This document shows, in pieces, positions 1-9,849 of a DNA stretch of 64,000 bases (positions are counted from its first letter, which is position 1; each line of letters opens with the position of its first letter). Source of the stretch: Symbiodinium natans. Its lineage: Eukaryota > Sar > Dinophyceae > Suessiales > Symbiodiniaceae. The translations under genes were made by a program, and so were the position numbers. Where the stretch lies: positions 1,111,542 through 1,175,541 of the forward strand of contig CAJNDS010002401.1 in the NCBI GenBank assembly GCA_905221605.1, in the 5' to 3' direction. Below the pieces are notes generated by a model. That model was not told the DNA's origin. It saw only the letters and a program-made list of their open reading frames with translations, and did no database searches.

Positions 1-200
1 GAGCCGAAGATCCGTGTGCCATCCCGTCTCGCGCGTGGCTGTGCGGAAGTGGGGGCTACTCTGAATTTGTAGGGTACCTGGGGTTCCCTTTGAAAAACAG
101 GGGGCCCCAAGAGAAGAGCCCCGAAGTAGAGATCCGCCAGCTTGCACGCCTCATTCTGCCACACTCGCGGGCAAGAAAAGCCCATTGCTTCCCTGAAAAG

Positions 201-975
201 AGCGGCCCTCCAAGCACGAGCACGCGGGAGTGGAGCTGTTGCTTGCCGAGGAGCTCATCTCACAGCTTTCCGAACTGCAGCACGCGACGGACGCGGAGGG
301 CCGACCCAGGATTCGCAAGGCACCCGAAGGGTTTAGGGCACCGGAGCCTTCTCCAAGCCTTTGAGATCCTCTAAGTCAGGAAGCCTCTCCTTTCTTCATG
401 CTTTGCCCACAAAGTTGGTGTGTTGCTGTAGGCCTGTCAGTTCCATAAGCACCCCCTTTTAGGCTGGCTTCCTGCTGGATGGGCACAAGGGGACGGGCAA
501 GAGCCAAGTCGCAGCCTTTGTGGCCATTGCACCCTATAATAGTACTAGAATACTAACTAATAATCATCATGATGACAAAAATAATAATAGTAATGGTAAA
601 CCCCTGAACCTCTGAAAGCCCCTCTGCTCGCTTTTGCTCCTCGCCAGAGGTCTTGAACTTGTTGGCCATGTGGGCGCGCAAGAATGGCGTGGCTGGCTCG
701 CTTGTGGTGCCAGCCTGCAAGCTGCAACCTTTTAAGACTTTAAGAGGCTGGCTGGTCGTCCTTGAGCCAACTCCCGGCCGATACGCCCGGGAGATCGCGG
801 AGATAAAGCGCTCGAACAATGGGGTGCGGCCCATGCTGGTGTGTGACATTGTGTGAGCGACGTGGGGGCCTTGATGTCCTCGGTGTAGGTCTACATCCAG
901 TCCGAGTTCGCTCAGCAGTTTCTGGAAGCCTTGTCTCTCGCAAATAGACACATGCTAGAGGACGGTGGTCAGAAG
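201..975 (+). CDS. DAP3/mS29-like mitochondrial ribosomal GTPase, partial
   Basis: Three exons join in phase: 201-319, 463-~530 and 648-823, followed by 889-~940. The second exon holds a Walker A motif (LLDGHKGTGKS), the P-loop form typical of DAP3/mS29, the GTP-binding protein of the mitochondrial small ribosomal subunit. The third reads LNLLAMWARKNG, which fits the helix after the P-loop in that family, and the fourth reads VYIQSEFAQQFLEAL. The first intron (320-462) starts with GC and ends with AG; the intron at 824-888 is GT-AG. The N-terminus lies upstream of the window. I could not place the C-terminal exons with confidence; 1024-1340 stays open (EIPVDTSAYGSRAIDGE) and may contain one. 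Family assignment rests on the P-loop and exon order and is moderately secure; another P-loop ATPase is possible. Confidence 0.55.
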
Positions 976-1635
976 TGAAGCAAACTTGGCCAATAGCAAG
1001 AGTAAGGCATCTGCAGCAGCTGCTTGAGCCTACAGGAGATTCCGGTGGACACATCCGCCTACGGTTCCAGAGCGATCGATGGAGAGTCACAACAGGCACT
1101 GGGGTTTTCGGTTTCAGTACTTCTTAAGTCGATCATCGCTGCATGTTCGGAGAGCCTGGCCTTGAACCTCCCACCGCGTGTCGCTACAGATTGGGGAGTC
1201 TTGCGGTTCAGGTCATCAGGCTTTCGCATGCTGTACCACTCTGTGCATGAACATTCAGTTCGATCTGGCCATCTGGACTTCGCAGCTTCAAGCAGACGAG
1301 GTATGGGGTTTGGGGCCGAGTGTAATACCCAAACCCTTTGACACTCTGCCCCCTACAAGCCCGTATGGCCCTTGACCAAGAAGACCCAAGAAGTCCAACT
1401 CAGAGATGTGGGAGGAGATGGTGGGGGTTGTTCCAAAACCATCCAAAACCGGATGCCCTTCATAGGTTCCGGTGTTTTTTTCCTTCAAAGAAAGGACCTT
1501 AAAAGGGACCGCCGACTGGGAACCCTAACTTACAGGGATCCTAATAGTAATAACAATAATAATAATAATCATAATAACAATAACAATAACAATAACAATA
1601 ATGTGGATCCTAACGTAGATCCCCCCGACGTGGCC

Positions 1636-4600
1636 ATGGCCGCCTCCAGCCCGCTCCCTCTGGGCCTGCGGCAGCCTGTGCTGGCAATGGCCCCGATGGT
1701 GACGCAGAGTCTGGGGACCAAGAAGCCGTGGAAGTGGATTGAGCTTGGGCATGCTTGTGCTGTCTAGAACTACAAGACTCGGCAAAATCCCCCCATGTTA
1801 CAAAACCAGGTAGAACTTCAGAACACTTTTTTTGCATCACACGCAAAATCCCAGGCAGAAGCCCTGAAGCGTCCCGGTAGCTCCAGCCCGAAGCTGACCC
1901 CAAGCGTGAGGCGACTACGCCTTCCGGCGGCTGGTGCGCGCGCATGGCTGCAGCCTCTGCTACACGGAGATGCTGATGGCCTCGCGCTTTGCTGAATGTG
2001 AGGACTGCGCCCCCTGCACCCTCCAACCTAAACCCCCGAAACCCTAAGCCCTCAACCCCACCTTGGCATCAGTTGGGGCCGAACGCAACTACAATGGAAC
2101 ATGGGCCGAACGCAATTTCGAACAACTGGGGAAATGAGGGATAATCTGTTTCCCCCCCCCCATTCGTTAGTAGGCGAGTACACTCAGCGGCCAGGACTAC
2201 CGCGCACGGGCTTTTGGCTCCGGCGTGGGCATCCCAGAGCTGCCGCCTTTTGGGGCCTTCAGGGTCTTTTGGGGGCTTTTTGAGGGTCATTTAGGGTAGC
2301 TTAGGGTCTTTTAGGGTAGCTTAGGGCGGTTTAGGGCAGTTCAGGGCCTTTAGGATGGTGGTAGGGATGGCTGACGGCGATATTGACAGGAGTTGGCGAC
2401 TTGGTGTTTTGTAAGCCCTGCTTCCCGAAAGCCCGAAGCCCCAATTAAACCCCACGGCAGGTGGCTTCGGATGACCATCCGCTGGTGGTGCAGTTCGCCG
2501 CGAATGATCCTCAGACACTGCTCCAAGCAGTCCTCCACGCACAGGACGGTTCAGAGCAGGGTGTACTGGTAGGGCTAAGTTCAGCCGATCAGGTTGAGGA
2601 CTTAGGGCTCCAACAATTTCGACCTCACTCCTGCTTGGAACCTGTGAAGAATTTGGGAGGGCTTGAGACTCGCGTTGGCCCGGTGCCACCGATGGTACAG
2701 CAGACCCCACAACTCAACTGCAGGAGCCTTCTTTGCACCACTCGGCAGCTCAACCCTAAACAGCCTAAACACCAAACCCAAACCGAACACCTAAAGCCCT
2801 GTCCCCTATCCCCCAAACCCTAACCTCTAAACCCTAACCCCTAAACCCTAAAACCCTAAACACCAGAACCCAACACCCTCCAGGACCTGGGAGCAGATGC
2901 CGTGGACCTGAACCTGGGTTGCCCCCAGTGGTGGCTTGGCTTTGAGAAGCAGGGGGTGGGTTTAGGGTTCTGGGTTTAGGGTTTAGGGTTTCGGGTTCGG
3001 GGGGGCATCAGGATGTGGGGTTTCAGGCATCGTTTGTGGCGTTTGTTTTGGTACAATAATGGACAAGAACAGAAAGTCTTTGGTTGAGGGTGGGTCTTGC
3101 AGCTCCTCCTGCGGGGCGGAGTGGCTTCGCGAGCTTAGGAAAGCAAAGCTGGGCTTCTTGGCTGAGATTGCAAGCTGCCTCTGCATCACGCCTCAGACTT
3201 TGGGTTTTCTAGGGCCGGGATTCTGGCTCCATCTTGTGGGAGCACCAGAGGGAAGAACAAGCCGAGAAACACAAAGGAAAAGAAGCCCCATGAAGCCCTG
3301 AAGGGTTTAAGGTATCTGGTGTTGGGCAGGGTCAGGTGGGGGTTTACAATATTCGGGGTCCCTTATTGGGGTCCTTACAATATTCGGGGTCCCTTGTTGG
3401 GGTCCTTACTTTCAGGGGATCCTACTACTGGGGTCTATATTAGGGGTCCTTTACTATCCTACACCCCCAAATTCTTGTTGGGGTTCGTAGCGTCTCCAAA
3501 AGTCCCAAGCAAGGCAACTATGGGGCATGGTTGGCCGCGGACTCCGCTAACTGGCCGCTGATCGAGGCAGCTGTGTTGTTGGAACCTTACGAAGCCCAAA
3601 AATCCAAACCCCAGACACAAAACCCTAAAAACCACGCGCTCTCTTTTGAGCCTATATTGACCCAGTCAGCTCTGGAACCAGAGTGACCCCCCCAACCTGG
3701 TCATCAGGCCATGGTGTCCGCGTGCACCCGGGAGCCGGCAGTGAAAATCCCGGTCTTCTGCAAGATCCGCCTGCAAGCCACAGAGGCCCTGAGGGATGCG
3801 AGGTAAGGGTTTAGGCTTACTTTTTCTGGGTTGCAAGAAGCTCCAGGATTTTTTGGTTCGATCCCGGGTTGAGCAAGTGCTGGAAATTTTGCCTTGGGGG
3901 TGCTGCTTTTCGAGCCCTGGAAGAACTCCACCGGACCGAGGTTTCTTCAAGCTGCGTGAGGTTGTCGTGACCGGTGTTGGTACACGCTGAACCTGCACAT
4001 GCCTATATCTTTTGCTTATCTCTATACATAAAGCGAATAGACTTCAAATCAAATAGATAAAACATGAAGATAAAATATGTATGTATGTATATGTATATAT
4101 ATATATAATTACATATAAAAAATACAATAAATAAATCTATAAACACAGAGGCATACATTGGACCCTCTTAGTGGGAGCCGCAGGCCGAAACGCTCGACCT
4201 GTCCATGCGGCTGCGCCGAGCAGGCTGCGCGCTCCTGGCGGTGCACGGACCGACCGAGGGGGCTTTGTACTGGCTGGTTCTTAGTGTCTTAGTGGGGATC
4301 ATGATGGGGGCCTCCTATGTCATCCCTTAAAGGGTCTAAATGGCTTATGGGGGCCCTATGTCATCCCTTAAAGGGTATAACCGGGGGGTTTGGGGCTTCA
4401 GGAGCTTCTAGGGCCAGGTTGAGGCTTTAGGTGAAAGATTTGTTGCTTGGACATAATTACCGTAGACCTCGAACCCCACGACGGAAGATGACAAGCCTGA
4501 GGCCTCGAGCCTTAGACCCCAAAAAACCGTACAAGCCATGGCATCATGCCGCGCGAACAGGACGCCGCCTGGAGTCTGAGAAAGCCAGGCGCGACGGACC

Positions 4601-5544
4601 TGCCGACGGGAACTCAGCGGTAGGAACTTCACCCGTTCAATTAAACCGAAAAGCCCTGAACCCTGGTATGTAGAAATCCCCAGATGAATAGGAGGGCCTT
4701 TAATATCAGGGGGAGGGCCTCGGGCAATTCTCCGAACGTTTCTGGTGGCGGCATCTTGGCTGCCGAGGACTTGCGTGCGGTAGCCAGGCTTCGCAAAAAG
4801 CTGTCAATGCCGGTGCTTACCAATGGACCCTCGGCTGCGTTTCATGTTTTTCGGCTCCGTGCCACCACTTCCCACTGCTTGCTGGTCCTCAGGATCATGA
4901 CATGGGGTTCGGATTAGACGGTGGAAGTAGCTGCAAGGGGGTCTCAGTCTAGAATCCTGTCAATTAAAGAGTTCCCTAAAGATCGCCCAGCGCGCTCAGT
5001 TCTGTGAGGCAACGTGAGATGTGCGCAGGCCCGGGCAAGCCAGACAAGCCCGTGTGCATTGGGACGTGTGCGAGTCTAAGCTTCTGCTTGGCTTGTGAGG
5101 GCTGAGAGCTGCGGAGGACGTGGCGAAGAACTTGGAGCTCACACGCTGTGACCTGCCCTCAGTTGTCCCTCCTCCCTGGTTGCCCCCTCCTACTCACCCA
5201 CGAACAAAACGAGGAGGGCATCATGGTGGCAGAGCAGCTGCTACGAGACCCAGCCCTCTTCTCGCGGGTGAAAGGAGTGGAGCCAGCTCCCCTGCAGCTG
5301 ATTGACGAGTACTTGACGTAGCCTGTCTCCAAGTCTCCGCGGCATCTGCAGTGTTCGTCCTTAGGGCGCCTTTTGGCCTGCTGCGATCGTGCTTCCAAGG
5401 TACTGCCTGGAGCTCGATGCCTCCCAAAGCGGCGAGCGCTTCTCCGTTTGGGACGCCCGCAACGTGGACGTTTTGCGGAACCATCTCAGGCTTGGCTGGC
5501 AGGAAGACGCTTTGGACATGTGGGAGCACCTGCAAGGAACTTGA
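1636..5544 (+). CDS. tRNA-dihydrouridine synthase, DUS1 type, 13 exons
   Basis: Exons: 1636-1708, 1911-2002, 2195-2224, 2461-2544, 2884-~2943, ~3510-3566, 3708-~3797, ~4184-4257, ~4581-4619, 4768-~4830, 5117-5149, 5214-5317, 5400-5544. The enzyme reduces uridine to dihydrouridine in the tRNA D-loop with FMN and NAD(P)H. In order I read: start and barrel entry (LRQPVLAMAPMVTQS), LCYTEMLMASRF, PLVVQFAANDPQTLL, DAVDLNLGCPQ with the catalytic cysteine, NYGAWL, IPVFCKIRL, AGCALLAVHG, KARRDGPADG, MPVLTNG, EGIMVAEQLLRDPALF, and the post-barrel tail EYL to a TGA stop. These are the DUS1 landmarks in the correct order. The start is the first ATG in frame, 9 codons before the conserved strand. Several introns are non-canonical: 2003-2194 GA-AG, 2545-2883 GA-AG, 3567-3707 GC-AG. 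Others are GT-AG. Limits of exons 5, 6, 8, 9 and 10 are uncertain by a few codons. Confidence 0.88.
3338..3468. mobile_element. MITE-like foldback element, family C
   Basis: This ~130 bp element sits in a DUS intron. Its left end GGGGGTTTACAATATT is inverted at the right end (ACTATCCTACACCCCC, degenerate). It has an internal GGGATCCTACTA core shared with copies at 35775, 42383 and 52445. Confidence 0.6.
4267..4375. repeat. Partial family A element and short direct repeat
   Basis: The sequence begins ACTGGCTGGTTCTTAG, the same end as the inverted-repeat element at 36526. It continues into a twofold repeat of CTATGTCATCCCTTAAAGGG (about 4315-4336 and 4351-4372). No complete right terminus is visible. 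Confidence 0.45.
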
Positions 5545-6230
5545 GCGGTTGAATCGAGGGATGCACTGCGCCGTTTTCTCCAGGTAGTTTGCGAGCCGTT
5601 GAGCTCCCCTGAAGCTCCTGACACACCTTTTATCTATGGCATGAGGATGCCACAGTCCCTGCAAACTCCGGAATCCCAGAAGCAAGCTAAGCAACCACGC
5701 AAAAAACCCTAAACCCTAAGTCCGACCCCCCAAAACCCCGAGAAGAGAGAAGCTTTCCTCGGAGGTCCCTCCTCGTCGGTGCCGTGGGCACTGCCGAGGC
5801 GGAGCCTGGTACACAACAGCTCATCGCGGCGCCCCGCGCGCGGACGGCGGCCAGGTGCTTTCGTTTGAAAGCCCCCAACCCCCCAAAGAAGTAATTACTA
5901 ATGGTATTCCCTTGCGGTCCTTTTATAAATATACTCTAACTAACCGCCGAAACCATATTCTAATTATGAAGGCTTCTACTGGTTTTGGGGGTGTCTCCAA
6001 GCAGCTTTTGGTTGTTCGGGGTGGAGTCTTGGAGTGAAGCGCTGCAGGTTCATCTTGGATTGGTGGCGCATCCAGCAGGTGCAGATGTGAAGACGTGCGC
6101 ACACGTGGCAGTGCCAAGCTCTGGGCATTGTGAGTTTGTTCTCCAGCCCCCAAGCTGTCTCAGACAAGCAGGCACCCTAAACAAACCCTCTGAAACCCAA
6201 ATCAAGCTGACATCCCCGAACCATTGGGAC
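5545..6230. other. Gap after DUS gene
   Basis: No secure gene. There is a short CCCTAAA run near 5705. A GC-rich open stretch at 5755-5865 could be coding in more than one frame. A dispersed repeat (family D) lies at 5891-5970. Confidence 0.4.
5891..5970. repeat. Dispersed repeat family D, copy 1
   Basis: This ~80 bp segment contains GTATTCCCTTGCGGTCC followed by an AT-rich half. It matches 61585-61667 along its length with many substitutions. No terminal inverted repeat is obvious. Confidence 0.5.
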
Positions 6231-6232
6231 AG

Positions 6233-7165
6233 GCCAGCTCGGTGGCCGACGCCGTGACGCGGTACCGAGAGCGCTGTCACACCATCCAGCCCTGCGAAGA
6301 AGCAAAAAGGACTTGCATAATCTTCTTTTGAAGGATTTTTAGCTTTTTGAAATGCCCGAATCTGCGGAAGTTTTTGAGGGCTGAGGGCCCTAAACCTTAT
6401 ACCCTAAACCTCAAACCCTAAACCCTAAATCTTAAACCCCTTGAACCTTAAACCCTTAAACCCCAAACCCTAAATCCCAAACCCTAAACCCAGCTCCTGC
6501 AGGTGACCCGTCGGTTGTACGAGCCGCTGATCGAGAAGACAGTTCAGAGAGAGGTTGGGCCTCGGTTCACACAGCGTTGTCCATGATCGGACATGGAAAC
6601 AGCTTTTGGACCTCCCCCTTAACCCTAGGTCCCTAAACTGCCTAACCCTAAACCTTACTTCAACCCCAAACCTTAATGACCCTAAACCCTGAACTGCTTT
6701 AACCTTACGCCCTAAACCCGAAGATGCTAGAAATTTGCAGCGTGAACCGAGACACTGCGTCTGAGGCGGACGCGCAAGGCCTCTCCGGACCCGAGCGCTT
6801 GCAACGCATCGCCGAGTCGCCCTGGCGCTTTCACCCCTTTCACTCCTTGGGGTGTTTAGGGTTTTTGAGGTTCTTTAGGAGTTCTTTACACTCCTTTCAC
6901 TCCGGGGGGTTTTAGGGCTTTGTGGGGGGCTTTAGGGCTTTTTAGTTGGGTTTTTCATTTCAAGTAGGGTTTTAGGGTTTTTGGGGTTCTTAGGGTTCTT
7001 TAGGGGTTCTTCGTTTCCCCCGTTTTTTCAAACCCTAAACCCTGAACCCGAAGTGCAGGGGGCAGAGTTTGAGTGTTTTCTCGATTTTGGACCTTGGCCG
7101 CCTGGCAGGTACCGGCGGCAAGTTCGCATCCCATCGCCAGCGTCCCGGTATCCCGCTGCTGAAAG
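6233..7165 (+). CDS. Exons of an unrecognised gene
   Basis: Four candidate exons each follow an AG acceptor and precede a plausible donor: 6233-6289 (SSVADAVTRYRERCHTIQ), 6503-6553 (VTRRLYEPLIEKTVQRE, GT donor), 6741-~6837 (GLSGPERLQRIAESPWRF) and 7109-~7165 (YRRQVRIPSPASRYPAAE). CCCTAAA-type repeats precede the second and third, and TTTAGGG-type repeats follow the third, the pattern seen around proven exons here. I do not recognise a family and cannot prove that the four belong to one gene. Confidence 0.4.
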
Positions 7166-7297
7166 CCTTCTGATTACTTGCGTTTTCTGGCTTGCCGTGC
7201 TGTAAAGGAGCTTCAGTTCACAAAGAGCCTAAATTGAGCCATATTTCTAATTGTCTAGCATCACACTACTACCGTAGCCTAACGTTCCTCCAGCCTT

Positions 7298-7700
7298 TTG
7301 GGAAAGAAGGCTGCAGCTTGCACCGCAACAAGGATGGCTGATGTGCTGAAGCCGCAGAATGTATGGGAGATCGTGGACTTCGGCTTGGACAACGAGCAAT
7401 ACGCCGCACAGGCCTTTCCCTCTTTGGCAAATGCAAACAAAAGGCGTAGGTTGCAAAAGCTTGAAGGGATCTTGGGTGAAGGTTTGAGAATGTTTGAGAG
7501 GAGGGCCTCTAGCAGGCATAGAAAGAACGCGTAGGGAAACCAACCCAAGGTGAGGAGCCGAAGGTGTATGGGGCTGAGGCTTCAAAGTACTTAGAAACAG
7601 AAAGAGAACGCGAAGAGCATGCGGAACAAGCTGACCCAAAGCGGCGCAAACAAGCCGTGATGGAGTGTCGAGTCTGCTTCAGCTCTGTGCCAGGCAGTTG
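7298..7700 (+). pseudogene. Two-frame open reading frame, possible frameshifted gene
   Basis: A repeat-free stretch reads as a 78-codon frame at 7298-7534 (DVLKPQNVWEIVDFGLDNEQ, then a basic helical segment). It continues one frame back from about 7520 to a stop near 7704 (GAEASKYLETEREREEHAEQ, with a cysteine pair CRVC). The two frames overlap by a few codons. The composition looks protein-coding in both, which suggests one gene with a frameshift or a short unrecognised intron. I do not recognise the product. Confidence 0.35.
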
Positions 7701-8149
7701 CTGAAACCTTCGTGCAGCTGCAGCGCCAAACCACGCCCGCAGCTCAACGTTCTTCACGAAAACACAGGAATCAGGATGCAACCGCCGTTGCATTGCACCC
7801 CGCTTTCACTGGCTCCTCAGGCATCCAGTTGCAGTCATGGTGGACGACTGGAACGAGTGCTTCCCTTGTCGGAGACTCTGGTTGTGTCCCACTGTGTCTG
7901 AGTGTCACTACCACGGGTTGCCAGTTTCGAGCCTGTCCCGTTCTGCTTGGACAGGTTCCGAGTACGTGTCAATCCGATACGACAACACACGGCCCAGCAC
8001 TCGGAAAGACATCCCTACCTGCGCCTTACCTGAGCCCTAGACCCCAAGCACATACAACAATAAGCCTAAACCCCAATGCCCCAACCCAAACCCGCAAGGG
8101 CCTAAACCCTCCATACCCCAGAAGCCTTAATCCGAAAGCCAAAGCCATC

Positions 8150-8282
8150 CTGGATGCCGTCATGGCTTTGAGAGAGCCCGGGCAGAGGTTCAACGGATAC
8201 ATTCCCGCATACCACCTCTCGATGCCCAGAGCCTTCCACCGCGTGGCCCCTGGTGGGTTCAGAGTCACGCAAGTCGAACGAA
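8150..8282 (+). CDS. Candidate exon, unrecognised
   Basis: An open stretch reads AILDAVMALREPGQRFNGYI and continues to VTQVERR before a GT. CCTAAACCC-type repeats lie upstream and TTTAGGG downstream, the usual exon sandwich of this window. Function is unknown. Confidence 0.4.
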
Positions 8283-8956
8283 GGTTGAGGCTTTTTGGGC
8301 TCAGGGGTTTGTCTAGGGATTAGGTTTTAGGGTTTCTGGGGTTTATGGGTTTGCAGGTTCAGGGTTTGGGGTTCAAGGTCAGGGTTTTAGGGATAAGGCT
8401 TCGTTCGTGAGTGTCAACGCCCATAACCACAAGACCTTGAACCCCTAAACGGCCCTAAGCCGCCCCGAAACAACGCCCAAGCCCCCAAAGATGCCCAAAC
8501 CCCCAAACCCTGAAGCCATCCTCTCAGGTATGGAAGCCCCTGCACCCTAAACCAAAAACACAAACCAGACTCCAAGATCCACTTCCACGCGAGGCTGGGA
8601 CGGCCACAAGTTTCGGCGCGGTACCTGACACCAACGGGAGCCGGCTTTTTCTCAGAGACTTCAGTACTCCTTACTTAAGCAATAGAATCGGCGCAGTCAT
8701 CGGGATCCTAGCCTGATCTTCAGAATGCTCTTTGAAGTACATGGAGTTTCCGTTCTCTGGGTTTCGCGCATGAATGCATGTTTCAGTGGTTTGGGTCTGC
8801 AAGAGACTAAGGTTGCAGGGTTTCTGGTATAGGTTCGCCTAAACCCTAAACCAAAAAACCCAAAACCCTGCACCCTAAACCCTCAGCCCTTAACCCTGGG
8901 CCCTGGCCCGTAAACTCCAAAACCCCTCGAACTCCGAAGACCCGAAAACCCTCGAG

Positions 8957-9845
8957 GCGCGGGGTGAAGATCTGTGCTACCTCATGGATGCGCCAAAAGC
9001 GTCAGGGCCTTAGGTTTTGGGGGGTTCTAGGTTCAGGGTTTAGGGTTTAGGGTTTAGGTTTGAGGGTAGTTTTATACGGGCCCCTTCTTGTCGTGCCTTA
9101 CCTCATTTAAGCGGTACCCCGACGCACGAGAGGTTGAAGGTCTTGGATGAAGGTCTACCGAGTCCAGACAGACGGAGAAGCACACGGAACAAGCTCAGAG
9201 ACCCTAAGCCCTACACCCTAAAACCTAAACCCCAAACCCCAAACCCCAAACCCTAAACCCTAAACCCTAAACCCTAAACCCCAAAGTTTGGGGCCCAAAC
9301 CCCCAAACCCCAAACCGCTTGAGGTCGACAGTACCGTCCAGAGCTGCTGGGGGTACGGGACTTCGAGATCAGGACCTATCCAGTTAAAAGAGGGTTTAGG
9401 GTTTGGGTTTGGGGTTTAGGGTTTAGGGTTTAGGGCTTGTTGAGACCTTTCATTCATGAGATGCTTGGCGGCAGGACTGTGCGAAACTTCACACAGCAGG
9501 AGTTCGCGAACTATGTTATGTACCTCCCTGCTGCAAGCTTTGGATGGCAAGTTTTGCTTTGTGGCTTTGTGGCCCAGATGAGCAAAACGGCCACGTTGGT
9601 CCCCTGCAGGTATCTGCGCATCATGGGGGTCTTGCACTGCTTCCCGGCGAAGGCCCTTGGGTGGGTTCCATGCGAGCCTCCACTCAAGCCCTGTGCCCCA
9701 TAGGTTTGTTGCACTTGGGCTCCCCCCTAAAAAGGCATGTTTTTCCTTGCGCACAGGACCTGGAGTACTTCTACATGATGACCCAGGGCAATGGCAGCCT
9801 GCTCAGCACCCCATTGCAGCACCCGGGGCTGACCCCAGAGATTCG
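8957..9845 (+). CDS. Exons of an unrecognised gene
   Basis: Candidate exons are 8957-~8998 (ARGEDLCYLMDAPK), 9332-9382 (YRPELLGVRDFEIRTYP, clean AG and GT borders, phase 0), 9475-~9520 (TVRNFTQQEFANYV), 9610-~9655 (YLRIMGVLHCFPAK) and 9757-9845 (DLEYFYMMTQGNGSLLSTPL, AG and GT borders). The first two are flanked by CCCTAAA on the left and TTTAGGG on the right. I do not recognise the protein. Confidence 0.45.
9205..9312. repeat. CCCTAAA telomere-like array
   Basis: Degenerate CCCTAAA/CCCCAAA units run immediately before the exon at 9332. A TTTAGGG run at 9395-9435 follows it. Confidence 0.85.
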
Positions 9846-9849
9846 GTGG

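Noticed and set aside
3845-3880. GGTTCGATCCCGG resembling a tRNA T-loop
   Set aside because: The stem pairs poorly and no cloverleaf is possible; it lies in a DUS intron.
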